A stretch of 64,000 nt of DNA, from the NCBI RefSeq assembly GCF_000473365.1, contig NZ_KI421517.1, positions 1,517,606-1,581,605 of the forward strand. The letters run 5' to 3'. Made by a program: the position numbers and the translations under genes. Below are positions 23,525 through 32,642 of this stretch, piece after piece. A model generated the notes under the pieces. The model was not told where the DNA came from. It searched no databases and was given only the letters and a program-made list of their open reading frames with translations. Position 1 is the stretch's first letter. The number at the start of each line of letters is the position of its first letter. This stretch comes from Adhaeribacter aquaticus DSM 16391 (lineage in GTDB: Bacteria > Bacteroidota > Bacteroidia > Cytophagales > Hymenobacteraceae).

Positions 23525-24211
23525 TTATAGTTCAAAAGTAAAACCTTTCTTCTTCAATTTAACATAAGTATCATTATTGAAACTATAATAACGAGCAGCC
23601 CGGTGCGGCACGCCGGTTTGGCTTTCGTTAAGCGGCAATAACAAATTCATTTTAAGGATTTTTTTCCGGAAGTTGCGGGTATCAAAAGCAGTGCCTAAAA
23701 CGGCTTCGTAAAGCCTTTGTAACTGCGTTAAGGTAAATTTTGCAGGCAGGAGCTCAAAGCCAATTGGTTCTGTTCTTACTTTAGCCTGTAACCGCACCAG
23801 GGCTATATCAATTATATGACGGTGATCAAATGCCAGTTCCGGTAATTGTGTAATATCAACCCAATGGATTTCAGAAGCTTCTGGTCCCGGTTTTAAATTT
23901 TCTAAGGTGTAGTTAATTAAGGCATAATAAGCAACCGTAATTACCCGTCGGCCCGGAAAGCGATCTACTTCCCCAAAAGTGTGTACCTGTTCCATGTACA
24001 CATTATTCATACCTGTGGTATGATCCAGAATACGGCGAGCAGCAATATCCAAATCTTCATGTTCCAGCACAAATCCGCCGGGCAACGACCACTTCCCTAC
24101 GGGTTCAATTACCCGTTTCATCAATAGAACCTTTAATTTATCATCGTCTAAACCAAAAATAATAGAGTCGGTAGAAATGGAGGGAAGAATATGGTCCGGG
24201 TTATAATCCAT
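23525..24211 (-). CDS. Nudix-type transcriptional regulator of pentose genes (AraR-like), degenerate Nudix box
   Basis: The 228-residue product has an N-terminal Nudix fold (residues ~1-140) and a C-terminal winged-helix domain (~150-228, TLTQLQRLYEAVLG, then NFRKKILKM). The Nudix box reads GGFVLEHEDLDIAARRILDH and continues TTGM. The conserved REUxEE glutamates are replaced (Ile, His and Thr), so hydrolysis is unlikely and the domain probably senses a ligand. Known relatives in Bacteroides (AraR) repress arabinose and related pentose genes. It is divergent from the xylose operon across 272 bases of palindromes, so it almost surely regulates xylB-xylA-symporter. The effector could be xylose, arabinose or xylulose. 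Confidence 0.88.
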   Translation of the reverse strand: MDYNPDHILPSISTDSIIFGLDDDKLKVLLMKRVIEPVGKWSLPGGFVLEHEDLDIAARRILDHTTGMNNVYMEQVHTFGEVDRFPGRRVITVAYYALINYTLENLKPGPEASEIHWVDITQLPELAFDHRHIIDIALVRLQAKVRTEPIGFELLPAKFTLTQLQRLYEAVLGTAFDTRNFRKKILKMNLLLPLNESQTGVPHRAARYYSFNNDTYVKLKKKGFTFEL

Positions 24212-24330
24212 AAAATATTAAAGGTGTCCGTATAAAAAGATATAATGGGAAAAAGTTGTTATTTACTGAGGTTAATCAATTAAGCAACTAAAATACAAAA
24301 TATTACTAAATAAGCAGGTATAAACTCTTT

Positions 24331-24471
24331 TCAGATGCTGATCTGATTTAGTAAATTAATTTATTTTACTTATTGATAGTGAAAACCTGATTCAAAAATA
24401 CTTTTATAATTTTAAAATAAATATACTTGGAGATATAATTTAGTATTTATAATATTGTAAAATTTACAATA
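24331..24471. promoter_or_regulatory. Candidate operators in the xylose divergent region
   Basis: Three dyads lie here: TCAGAT-GCTG-ATCTGA at 24331-24346; AGTAAA-9 nt-TTTACT at 24350-24370; and TATTGTAAA-A-TTTACAATA at 24453-24471, which ends 12 bases before the xylulokinase ATG. The last two share GTAAA half-sites. TATACTTG at 24422-24429 is a near match to a Bacteroidota -7 box, which would put the last dyad just downstream of the start of transcription, a blocking position for a repressor. Confidence 0.55.
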
Positions 24472-24483
24472 ACATTATAATTC

Positions 24484-25995
24484 ATGTATCTATTAGGATA
24501 TGATATTGGCAGCTCTTCAGTGAAGGCTACTCTTCTTGAAGCAAGTTCTGGGAAAGCAGTTGCATCGGCTTTTGCCCCGGAAGTTGAAATGGAAATGTTG
24601 GTTCAGAATGAAGGCTGGGCCGAGCAAGATCCGAATCGTTGGTGGCAATATATTAAGGAGACCACGCAGCGGGTATTGCAGGCAACTGGTATACAGGCGG
24701 CTGATGTAAAAGCAATTGGTATTGCTTATCAAATGCATGGATTAGTGGTTGTGGATAAAAATCAAAACGTATTAAGGCCATCTATTATTTGGTGCGATAG
24801 CCGGGCCGTGCAAATAGGCAATCAGGCTTTTATAGACCTGGGGGCAGAACAATGCCTGGGTAGCTACCTAAATTCACCCGGCAACTTTACCGCCTCTAAA
24901 CTTAAATGGGTTAAAGAAAACGAACCGGATATTTATGCCCAAATAGATAAATTTATGCTTCCTGGTGATTTTATTGCTATGAAATTATCTGGTAAGGCAC
25001 AAACTACTGCCTCCGGTCTTTCTGAAGGCATTCTCTGGAACTTTAAAGAAAACCGGCCGGCTTTTGAATTATTGGAATATTATGGCATTGATGCTAATCT
25101 GATTCCTGAAATTGTACCAACTTTTAGTCGTCAAGCAGAAGTTTCTGAAGTGGCTGCTCAGGAATTAGGTTTGGCTCCCGGCACCCCAATTGGCTACCGG
25201 GCCGGTGACCAACCCAATAATGCTTACTCGTTGGGAGTTTTAAATCCGGGTGAAATTGCTGCTACTGCCGGTACCTCCGGCGTAATTTATGGTATAAACC
25301 AAACACCTGCTTATGATCCGGCTTCTCGGGTAAACGGGTTCTTGCATGTAAACAGCACCGAGACTAATCCTATAACCGGCACCTTACTTTGTATTAACGG
25401 AACCGGTATATTAAACTCCTGGTTACGCAAAAACTTATTTACTTCCGAAAAATATAAATACCAGTATTCGTATCCGGAAATAAATGACATTGCTTCCCAA
25501 GCTCCTATTGGTGCCGATGGCTTAACAATATTACCTTTTGGTAACGGTGCCGAAAGAATACTACAAAACAAGCAGGTAGGTGCTACTATTACCGGGCTTT
25601 CGCTTACCACCCATACCCGGGGCCATTTGGCTCGCGCTGCTCAGGAAGGAATCATATTTGCCTTACGATACGGTTTTGACATCATGAACAAAATGGGCAT
25701 TAAAGCAAAGACCGTAAAAGCCGGTGATGCCAATATGTTCTTAAGTCCGTTATTTGCGCAGGCATTTGCTACCGTTACCGATACAGTAGTTGAGCTTTAT
25801 AATACAGATGGTTCGCAGGGAGCTGCCCGTGCCGCAGGTGTGGGTGCGGGTATTTATCCAGATTATGCCTCTTCCTTTGTAGGATTAACCTGTACCCGCT
25901 CTTTAGAGCCCCAGAAAGAGTTACAATCTTTGTACGAAGAAATTTATCAGCGCTGGCTAAAGGTTTTGGAAAACCAGTTAGCAGCTGTTCAATAA
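24484..25995 (+). CDS. xylB: Xylulokinase
   Basis: The 503-residue FGGY-family kinase has the N-terminal phosphate-binding block LLGYDIGSSSVKATLLE, a sugar-binding stretch YQMHGLVVVD and WCDSRAV, and C-terminal ATP-binding blocks GTSGVIYGIN and KAGDANMFLSPLFAQAFA. It phosphorylates D-xylulose to D-xylulose-5-phosphate in the cytoplasm. Position just before xylose isomerase makes xylulose the obvious substrate. It is the first gene of the xylose operon, directly behind the divergent region of palindromes. Confidence 0.95.
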   Translation: MYLLGYDIGSSSVKATLLEASSGKAVASAFAPEVEMEMLVQNEGWAEQDPNRWWQYIKETTQRVLQATGIQAADVKAIGIAYQMHGLVVVDKNQNVLRPSIIWCDSRAVQIGNQAFIDLGAEQCLGSYLNSPGNFTASKLKWVKENEPDIYAQIDKFMLPGDFIAMKLSGKAQTTASGLSEGILWNFKENRPAFELLEYYGIDANLIPEIVPTFSRQAEVSEVAAQELGLAPGTPIGYRAGDQPNNAYSLGVLNPGEIAATAGTSGVIYGINQTPAYDPASRVNGFLHVNSTETNPITGTLLCINGTGILNSWLRKNLFTSEKYKYQYSYPEINDIASQAPIGADGLTILPFGNGAERILQNKQVGATITGLSLTTHTRGHLARAAQEGIIFALRYGFDIMNKMGIKAKTVKAGDANMFLSPLFAQAFATVTDTVVELYNTDGSQGAARAAGVGAGIYPDYASSFVGLTCTRSLEPQKELQSLYEEIYQRWLKVLENQLAAVQ

Positions 25996-26046
25996 GAATA
26001 CTATTTACTTTTAATCAATTTTTTAAACAAACTTAAAACTTTATTC

Positions 26047-26067
26047 CGTACACTATTTACTTGTACG
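26047..26067 (+). promoter_or_regulatory. Inverted repeat upstream of xylA
   Basis: CGTACA at 26047-26052 and TGTACG at 26062-26067 are inverted across 9 nt, 35 bases before the xylA start. It is a weak candidate for a second operator inside the operon. Confidence 0.35.
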
Positions 26068-26102
26068 AATTAAATTTTAAACCATAAACTTAAACAAATT
26101 CA

Positions 26103-27437
26103 ATGGCAGTAAAAGTCACTACCGGAAGTAAAGAATACTTCCCGAACATCAAAAAAATAAGCTTCGAAGGCCGCGAGTCCAACAACCCGTTAGCTTTTAA
26201 ATTTTACGACGAAAATCGTGTTGTTGCTGGCAAAACAATGGCCGAACACTTCCGGTTTGCTATTGCTTACTGGCATTCTTTTAACGGTACCGGTGAAGAT
26301 CCATTTGGTCCGGGTACCCGCCAGTTCCCTTGGGTAAGCAAAACCGATGTTTTAGGTAATGCTAAAGCCAAAATGGATGCTGCTTTTGAATTTACCTCTA
26401 AGTTAGGTGTAAATTATTACTGCTTCCACGATGTAGACCTTATTGATGAAGGCAGCTCTATTCAGGAAACTGAAAAGAACATGCAAGCTATTGTGGAGTA
26501 TGCCAAGCAAAAACAACAAGAGTCAGGCATTAAATTATTATGGGGCACTGCTAACCTGTTCTCTAACCCACGTTACATGAACGGTGCTGCTACTAACCCA
26601 GACTTTAATGTAATTGCTTACGGCGCTACTCAGGTTAAAAACTCTATTGATGCTACTATTGCTTTAGGTGGCGAAAACTACGTGTTCTGGGGTGGTCGTG
26701 AAGGCTATATGTCTTTATTGAACACAAACATGAAGCGGGAAGTGGAGCACATGGCTCGTTTCTTAGAAATGGCACGTGATTATGGCCGGAAACAAGGCTT
26801 TAAAGGTACTTTCTTAATTGAGCCTAAGCCAATGGAACCAACCAAACACCAGTACGATTTTGATGCTGCAACAGTAATTGGTTTCCTAAACAAATTTGGT
26901 TTACAAGACGATTTCAAATTAAACTTAGAAACTAATCACGCAACTTTAGCTAACCATACGTTTGCCCACGAATTACAGGTAGCTGTAGATGCTGGTATGT
27001 TAGGTTCTATTGATGCTAACCGTGGTGACTACCAAAACGGTTGGGACACTGACCAGTTCCCGGTAGACCTTTACGAATTAACAGAAGCCATGCTGGTTAT
27101 CTTAGAAGGTGGCGGAATCATGACGGGTGGAGTTAACTTTGATGCTAAACTACGTCGTAACTCTACTGACCTGGATGATTTATTCCATGCGCATATTGGT
27201 GGTATGGATGCCTTTGCCCGTGGTTTATTAATCGCAGCTGATGTATTAGAAAAATCTGATTACAAAAAAATCCGTCAGCAGCGGTATGCTTCTTTCGACA
27301 GTGGTGATGGCCAGGCGTTTGAGCAAGGTAAACTTACTTTCGAAGAGTTAACCCAAATTGCAATTCGCAACGGTGAGCCTCAGCAAATCAGCGGTAAGCA
27401 AGAATTGCTTGAAAATATTATTAATCAATATATCTAA
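26103..27437 (+). CDS. xylA: Xylose isomerase
   Basis: The 444-residue type II xylose isomerase converts D-xylose to D-xylulose. Family landmarks are in order: [13 protein letters not shown] (about 58-70), [12 protein letters not shown] with the catalytic His (about 107), the metal-site Glu in [30 protein letters not shown] and [20 protein letters not shown]. Length is normal and no key residue is missing. The codon choice looks more biased than in neighbouring genes, with many CGT and GGT codons, consistent with high expression. It lies 107 bases after xylB and 107 before the symporter. Confidence 0.97.
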   Translation: MAVKVTTGSKEYFPNIKKISFEGRESNNPLAFKFYDENRVVAGKTMAEHFRFAIAYWHSFNGTGEDPFGPGTRQFPWVSKTDVLGNAKAKMDAAFEFTSKLGVNYYCFHDVDLIDEGSSIQETEKNMQAIVEYAKQKQQESGIKLLWGTANLFSNPRYMNGAATNPDFNVIAYGATQVKNSIDATIALGGENYVFWGGREGYMSLLNTNMKREVEHMARFLEMARDYGRKQGFKGTFLIEPKPMEPTKHQYDFDAATVIGFLNKFGLQDDFKLNLETNHATLANHTFAHELQVAVDAGMLGSIDANRGDYQNGWDTDQFPVDLYELTEAMLVILEGGGIMTGGVNFDAKLRRNSTDLDDLFHAHIGGMDAFARGLLIAADVLEKSDYKKIRQQRYASFDSGDGQAFEQGKLTFEELTQIAIRNGEPQQISGKQELLENIINQYI

Positions 27438-27484
27438 TATTTAAAAATCTAAAAGTGAACTTCACTAAGTTTTGATTTTTTTTC

Positions 27485-27515
27485 AGCAGCCTTGCTAGTG
27501 AATAGCAAGGCTGCT
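27485..27515 (+). other. Strong hairpin between xylA and the symporter gene
   Basis: Arms 27485-27497 and 27503-27515 form a perfect 13-bp GC-containing stem with a GTGAA loop. The run of T lies before the stem, not after it, so it is not a normal terminator on either strand. It may protect or separate the xylA message. Confidence 0.75.
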
Positions 27516-27544
27516 ATATTTAGAGGCTATAACTAAAAAAATTA

Positions 27545-29182
27545 ATGGGACTCCAATCGATCGACTACATCGTTTTTTTTATCTACTTTTTTATTGTTTC
27601 CGGATACGGTTACTGGATTTACAAGAAAAAAAACACTGGAATTACTGACTCAAAAGACTTCTTTCTGGCAGAGGGATCTTTAACCTGGTGGGCCATTGGG
27701 GCCTCTCTGATTGCTTCTAACATTTCTGCCGAACAATTTATTGGAATGGCCGGTTCTGGCTTTGCCATGGGTTTAGCCATTTCTACTTATGAATGGATGG
27801 CAGCTGTTACCTTAATGGTAGTAGCTATTTTCTTCATTCCAATATATTTGAAGAACAAAATTTATACCATGCCTCAGTTCTTATCCCATCGTTATAACGA
27901 TGCCGTAAGTACTTTAATGGCTATTTTTTGGCTTCTGGTATACGTTTTCGTTAACCTAACCTCTATCCTTTATCTAGGTGCCTTAGCTATCGAAACTGTT
28001 ACTGGTATTGATTTTTACTACTGCATGTACGGTTTAGCCATATTCGCTATCTTCATTACTCTGGGTGGTATGAAAGTAATTGGTTATACCGACGTAATCC
28101 AGGTATTCGTACTGGTTTTAGGTGGTTTGGCTACTACTTATCTGGCCTTAGAATTAGTTGCCACTAGTACAGGCGGCAATGGCTTTTTAGATGGCTTAAG
28201 CATGCTTCGCAAAGAAGCGGCTGACCACTTCAGCATGATTTTATCGGAAGGCGAATTAATGATTCCGAATGGCCAAGGCGGAACCCGTGATGCTTACATG
28301 GATTTACCTGGTATATCTGTACTGATTGGTGGTATGTGGATTGTTAACCTGAACTACTGGGGTTGTAACCAATACATTACCCAACGTGCTTTAGGCGCTA
28401 CTTTACCAACTGCTCGTAATGGTCTTTTATTTGCAGCATTCTTAAAGTTATTAATGCCGGTAATTGTGGTATTGCCAGGTATTGCAGCTTACGTTTTGTT
28501 TAAAAATGGTTCCTTCCAACAGGAAATGGCAAATCAGGCAGGCCACGTTATTCCAGACCACGCTTACCCTGTATTATTAAACTTATTACCAACAGGATTA
28601 AAAGGCCTATCCTTTGCGGCTTTAACTGCAGCTATTGTGGCCTCTTTGGCTGGTAAAGCAAACAGTATCTCTACCATTTACACCTTAGATATTTACAGGA
28701 AATTCTTTAACAAAAATGCTTCTGAAAAACGTTTAGTAGGTTTTGGTAGAATTGTAGTAGTTGTTTCGTTTATTATAGCCTTAGTAGTAGCACCTGCATT
28801 ACGTAACCTGGACCAGGCTTTCCAATACATTCAGGAGTATACAGGTTTTATTTCGCCGGGTGTATTTGCCATTTTTGCTTTAGGTTTCTTTTGGAAGCGT
28901 ACCACTTCTGCTGCTGCCCTAGCCGCCGCTGTACTTACCATTCCACTTTCTACCTTCTTAAAATTCCAATTCGAGGAGATTCCTTTCCTGGATAGAATGG
29001 GTATTGTATTCTTGATATTGGTAGCTTTAATGGTTATCATGACGCTGCTTGATCCGAAGAGCAAGAACAATCCAAAAGGTTTGGAAATCGATGCCTCTAT
29101 GTTTAAAACATCTACTCCTTTTGCCATTGGTGCAACTTTAATTTGTGGTATTGTTGCCGCACTTTATATCATCTTCTGGTAA
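27545..29182 (+). CDS. Sodium/solute symporter (SSS family), probable xylose transporter
   Basis: The 545-residue SSS-family symporter has about 14 transmembrane helices. Visible landmarks are the first helix YIVFFIYFFIVSGYGYWIY, the core FLAEGSLTWWAIGASLIASNISAEQFIGMAGSGFAMG (about residues 41-77), MPQFLSHRYNDAV, and the family's QRALGA and SFAALTAAIVASLAGKANS. It uses the sodium gradient to take up sugar. Being third in the xylose operon, behind isomerase and kinase genes, makes xylose the likely substrate, although other pentoses cannot be excluded by sequence. It ends at a 28-bp-arm terminator. Confidence 0.92.
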   Translation: MGLQSIDYIVFFIYFFIVSGYGYWIYKKKNTGITDSKDFFLAEGSLTWWAIGASLIASNISAEQFIGMAGSGFAMGLAISTYEWMAAVTLMVVAIFFIPIYLKNKIYTMPQFLSHRYNDAVSTLMAIFWLLVYVFVNLTSILYLGALAIETVTGIDFYYCMYGLAIFAIFITLGGMKVIGYTDVIQVFVLVLGGLATTYLALELVATSTGGNGFLDGLSMLRKEAADHFSMILSEGELMIPNGQGGTRDAYMDLPGISVLIGGMWIVNLNYWGCNQYITQRALGATLPTARNGLLFAAFLKLLMPVIVVLPGIAAYVLFKNGSFQQEMANQAGHVIPDHAYPVLLNLLPTGLKGLSFAALTAAIVASLAGKANSISTIYTLDIYRKFFNKNASEKRLVGFGRIVVVVSFIIALVVAPALRNLDQAFQYIQEYTGFISPGVFAIFALGFFWKRTTSAAALAAAVLTIPLSTFLKFQFEEIPFLDRMGIVFLILVALMVIMTLLDPKSKNNPKGLEIDASMFKTSTPFAIGATLICGIVAALYIIFW

Positions 29183-29187
29183 AAAAT

Positions 29188-29247
29188 AGCTCAGCATAAA
29201 TAAAAAGGGCGACTACTATTAGTCGCCCTTTTTATTTATGCTGAGCT
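29188..29247. terminator. Extended symmetric terminator, 28-bp perfect arms
   Basis: Arms 29188-29215 and 29220-29247 pair perfectly around a 4-nt loop, with pairing continuing 14 bp past the T-tract. This is the longest perfect one in the window. It closes the xylose operon on the plus strand and faces the convergent sugar isomerase-like gene. Confidence 0.95.
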
Positions 29248-29578
29248 GTAAAGTTATTCTATATTAAAATGAATCTATTAATAACGGTTAAGTTCTGGTT
29301 CAATTAGTTTGTATAAAAAGATTTTATGCATTTAACTGCATTCAAATAACTTTATCCTAGACAAGTTAACCTGCCAATAGAGGTCATAACTTTCATATTG
29401 TGGGGTAAAATCAAAACCAACAGGTCTAATATTTAATAAAGATTAACCTAGAACGGGCCAAATGGTAAGTGAATTGAATACTGTAATTATTTATTTATTC
29501 AATCAGGAATACAGTAAATTGAAAAGCAGAAGCCATTAATAGCTGCTGCTTTTTTAATAGTTAATACTTTTTTTAAAA
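29248..29578. other. Non-coding gap, nothing recognised
   Basis: No convincing gene is seen in these 331 bases. A weak AGCAG/CTGCT hairpin at about 29525-29550 may be a minor terminator. TACTGTA (near 29480) is inverted as TACAGTA (near 29513), but this is too weak to call. Confidence 0.4.
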
Positions 29579-30472
29579 CTAAGCCAGCACTTTAGATAAG
29601 TTTTTGTAACTAATGGCAATACTATCCAGCGGGTTACCGGGCGTCCGATCCTGCTCTACAAAAAAATATTTCATTCCGGAGGTTTTAGCCGCGGCAAAAA
29701 TGGGTTTAAAATCAATTGTCCCGTTACCAATTTCGGTAAAGTTTTTATTTTCGGTATTATCCATGTCCTTTACATGCCACAAGGCATAGCGCCCTGGGTT
29801 CTTCTTAAACATGTCTACCGGATCGGTACCAGCTTTTAAAATCCAGAATAAATCCAGTTCAAATTTTACCAGGTCCTTATCGGTTTGGGAAAGCATCAGC
29901 TCGTATGGAATTTGCCCTTCCATTGGTTTAAATTCCCGATCGTGGTTATGGAAAGCGAAAGTCATTCCGGCTTTTTTACAGGCCTCTCCTGCCCGATTAA
30001 ATAACTCGATAACCCTTTTAAGCTCATCTAAGTTGGAGAAATTGGAAGAAGAACAAACCAGATAACTTAATCCGGCTTCTGCCGCCATATCTACGTGTTG
30101 TTGTAATCCATCAAATAAAGTCATCCGGGTAGGATCGGTTTGTACTGGTTGCCCGGCCTGCGGGATACGACCCGCTGTAACATGATGCGCCCGTAATTTC
30201 ATACCCATATCCGCTACCATATTGGAAAGTTCTTTTGGCTTCATACCATAGTAATGTCCTTTTGCACCGGAGGCGGACTCTAATTCTTTGTACCCAATAG
30301 AGGCGATTTGTTTTAATGTACCGTTTAAATCCTGATCCAGTAATTGCCGGCAAGTATATAATTGCAGGCCTATTCGGGGTTTAGTTGCGGCTTGAACTAA
30401 TTGAGGGGCAAGCATGACACCGGCCGTTAAGGCACCGGCCTGCCATAAGAACTCTCTTCGGTTAAGGGTCAT
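29579..30472 (-). CDS. Tat-exported sugar phosphate isomerase/epimerase-like protein (copy 1)
   Basis: The 297-residue product has a Tat leader (RREFLWQAGALTAGVMLAP, with cleavage after VQA) followed by an AP-endonuclease-2/xylose-isomerase-like TIM barrel: KPRIGLQLYTCRQLL, IASIGYKELESAS, FAFHNHDREF, FELDLFWILKAG, and WHVKDMD with FVEQD at the end. Glu, Asp and His residues of the metal site are present. Such exported members act in the periplasm on sugars, sugar acids or inositol-like compounds; the substrate is unknown. It is a clear paralogue of the gene at 31000-31881 and lies 3' to it on the same strand. Confidence 0.88.
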   Translation of the reverse strand: MTLNRREFLWQAGALTAGVMLAPQLVQAATKPRIGLQLYTCRQLLDQDLNGTLKQIASIGYKELESASGAKGHYYGMKPKELSNMVADMGMKLRAHHVTAGRIPQAGQPVQTDPTRMTLFDGLQQHVDMAAEAGLSYLVCSSSNFSNLDELKRVIELFNRAGEACKKAGMTFAFHNHDREFKPMEGQIPYELMLSQTDKDLVKFELDLFWILKAGTDPVDMFKKNPGRYALWHVKDMDNTENKNFTEIGNGTIDFKPIFAAAKTSGMKYFFVEQDRTPGNPLDSIAISYKNLSKVLA

Positions 30473-30945
30473 TGGGTTAAATTTTGTGGTGGTTGTTATT
30501 AGTTATTATGAAGAAGCATATTACTGTAAATCTGCGATAAAGGAAAATTTAAAGCAGTTTAATTTTTACACCAAATACCAGAAGTCCTGGCTCTTAAAGA
30601 GACTATATTGATAGCTAATTAACTCCTAAAGCTTTGATTTTGTAGGTAATTTCTCGTTTTAATTGCAACAATATTCTAACTAAATTTATCCCAGGGCTTT
30701 GAGTCTGAAGTTTAAGGTTGGTAGTAAGTTTTGGTTCTAAAAGCTGGTAGCTTTCAGACTCCTCTATGGTGGGTGTACTTTAACTAAAAGGTATATCTGT
30801 TGTTTTTCTTAATGTGGTTTCAAAAGTTAAACCCAATTTTAATTAAAATAATTTTAGATGGTTACCTTCACCTTTTTAGAGGACTTCCCGCTAAACAAGT
30901 CCCACTCTATTAATAAATGGAAACTTCGCCTTACACTATTCGCAT
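30473..30945. other. Non-coding gap between paralogous genes
   Basis: These 473 bases hold no believable gene, repeat copy or RNA. The part next to 30472 must carry the copy-1 promoter. No remnant of a third paralogue is seen. Confidence 0.45.
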
Positions 30946-30976
30946 AAAAAAAGCGACCTGTTTTAGAACAGGCCGC
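30946..30976 (-). terminator. Intrinsic terminator of isomerase-like copy 2
   Basis: Read on the minus strand, a 10-bp stem (30967-30976 with 30953-30962, one mismatch, 4-nt loop) is followed by seven T (30952-30946). It ends the transcript of the gene that stops at 31000. Confidence 0.8.
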
Positions 30977-30999
30977 CCATAAATGTATAAATTAAATAA

Positions 31000-31881
31000 C
31001 TAAGCTAATATCCTTTTCAGGTTACGGTAGCTGGTAGTTATGCTATCCATAGGGTTTCCCGGCGTAATATCTTGTTCTACAAAATAATATTTCATGCCGG
31101 CTGTTTTAGACGCCGCAAAAATGGGCTTAAAATCTATAGTACCATTTCCTACTTCAGTAAAAAACCTTTTTTCAGTTCTGTCTATGTCTTTCACATGCCA
31201 CATAGCAAATCGGCCCGGATGGTTCCGGAACAATTCCAGCGGATCTTTCCCTATTTTAATTACCCAATATAAATCCAGTTCCATTTTTACCAGGTCCTTA
31301 TCAGTTTGTGACAAAAGCAGGTCATAAGGTACTTGTCCGTCCATAGGTACAAACTCAAAGTCGTGGTTGTGATAAGCAAACTTAATTCCTGCTTTTTTAC
31401 ACGCCTCACCAGCCCGGTTAAACAGCTCAATGTGGCTTTTATAATCATCCAGCTTAGTTCGTTCATGCGGATCAAGGTAAGCGCATGTTAGGTAATCCTG
31501 ACCAGCTTCCGCCGCCATATCTACCAATTTTTGTAAATCATAAGTTAGGGTCTCATTTTTAGGCTTGTTGCTGCCAGCGTTGTACCCTACTTTTACATGG
31601 GAGCTCCGGAGCTTCATACCCATATCTTTCAGCATTTTGCTGAATTCTTTAGGTTTTAAACCGTAATAATGCCCTTTAGAACCAGCAGCCGATTCCATAT
31701 TTTTAAAACCAATGTCAGCAACTTTTTGCAAAGTACCTTTCAGGTCTTGCTCTAATAAGCTGCGCACCGTATACAGCTGCAAACCAATAGGCTCCCGGCT
31801 GGCAGCATTTAAAAATTGAGGTACCAATAAACCACCAGCTGCTAAAGCACCTGTCTGCCATAAAAATTCTCTACGCTTCAT
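31000..31881 (-). CDS. Tat-exported sugar phosphate isomerase/epimerase-like protein (copy 2)
   Basis: The 293-residue paralogue of the 29579-30472 product has the same layout: Tat leader MKRREFLWQTGALAAGG, barrel blocks PIGLQLYTVRSLL, VADIGFKNMESAAG, FAYHNHDFEF, MELDLYWVIK, WHVKDID and YFVEQD. The catalytic-type residues are retained in both copies, so both are probably active. This copy has its own terminator, and the other copy lies about 530 bases beyond it. The tandem paralogues next to a FucP-like permease and downstream of xylose genes suggest a role in handling a specific extracellular sugar. Confidence 0.88.
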   Translation of the reverse strand: MKRREFLWQTGALAAGGLLVPQFLNAASREPIGLQLYTVRSLLEQDLKGTLQKVADIGFKNMESAAGSKGHYYGLKPKEFSKMLKDMGMKLRSSHVKVGYNAGSNKPKNETLTYDLQKLVDMAAEAGQDYLTCAYLDPHERTKLDDYKSHIELFNRAGEACKKAGIKFAYHNHDFEFVPMDGQVPYDLLLSQTDKDLVKMELDLYWVIKIGKDPLELFRNHPGRFAMWHVKDIDRTEKRFFTEVGNGTIDFKPIFAASKTAGMKYYFVEQDITPGNPMDSITTSYRNLKRILA

Positions 31882-32276
31882 GTAAATAAACTATAAATAA
31901 AGTGCCTTTTTGTTCAGGCACATTTGGTTGCATATTAAGGGATAATTCAGAAAATAAAAAGCTTAGTTTTATTTGATATTAATTTTAAACCCTAACCGTT
32001 CATAAACTAAATTACTTCCCAGATTTCATTTATGTTTTTAATATTATACCAAATTTAAAGCCAAAAAAATGGATTGTGGCAGGATTAGAAGTATTCTTGA
32101 ATATTAAGCGCAGAAAGAAATTAATTTTTAAGAATACTTTTAGCGACTATAGTGCCGATAAAGGTTTTATACTGAATACATTTTCAAATTGCCTTTACCT
32201 TGATTGCTTTACCGCATCCTCACCAGAAAACTTATTTTGTGCTAAAAATTGGAATTCTTTGGAGGCAGGCATAAAA
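31882..32276. other. AT-rich gap upstream of isomerase-like copy 2
   Basis: These 395 bases contain the copy-2 promoter region. A plus-strand open frame crosses it but is rejected: it has no family, poor composition and runs through the terminator at 32277-32319. Nothing else is visible. Confidence 0.45.
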
Positions 32277-32319
32277 ATAAAAAGAGGGAAGAAACGCTTA
32301 TTTCCTCCCTCTTTTTTAT
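32277..32319. terminator. Intrinsic terminator of the small membrane-protein gene
   Basis: An AGAGGGAAGAAA/TTTCCTCCCTCT stem with an A-tract on one side and a T-tract on the other, one G/A imperfection and a short CGCTTA loop. It lies 31 bases past the stop of the 42-residue minus-strand gene. Confidence 0.8.
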
Positions 32320-32349
32320 GTGGCTTACTAATAAATAAAAATACCCGGT

Positions 32350-32478
32350 TTAGTCACCAAAGAAAAATTTGGCCCCGCCAAATAATATAACTAACCAAAT
32401 CAGGCCTTTTATCAGGAAAAAAAGGAATCCCGCAATTCCTAACTTTTTCAGGTAGCTTTTAAATTTGGTTCTGTCCAT
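32350..32478 (-). CDS. 42-residue single-pass membrane protein
   Basis: This short gene reads MDRTKFKSYLKKLGIAGFLF, continues FFLIKGLIWLVILFGGAKFF and ends FGD. A basic amphipathic start precedes one hydrophobic helix that contains the FFLIKGLIWL core. The same type of tiny protein (basic start, KK-GxxGFLFFLIKGLIW) occurs in many Bacteroidota genomes, usually unannotated or labelled hypothetical. The ATG lies at 32478, and a dedicated terminator follows the stop, which strongly supports a real gene. Its function is unknown. Confidence 0.8.
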   Translation of the reverse strand: MDRTKFKSYLKKLGIAGFLFFLIKGLIWLVILFGGAKFFFGD

Positions 32479-32642
32479 GTAAACAAATGTAATAATTTAC
32501 TTTACCCAAGGCAATTATAAATAGGCGTACTTATTTAAAACTGCTCTTCCTTTATATTTAAACCAAACTCCATTACTTGGCATTTTATTATAAAATCTGA
32601 TTCATCTTTTGAGTAAACCTAAAAATAAGCCTAACCAATTGC

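Noticed and set aside
29480-29519. TACTGTA/TACAGTA dyad after the xylose operon
   Set aside because: Only 7-bp arms in AT-rich sequence; expected by chance.
32076-32390. Plus-strand frame of 104 residues
   Set aside because: No family, poor composition, crosses the terminator at 32277-32319 and overlaps the real 42-residue minus-strand gene.
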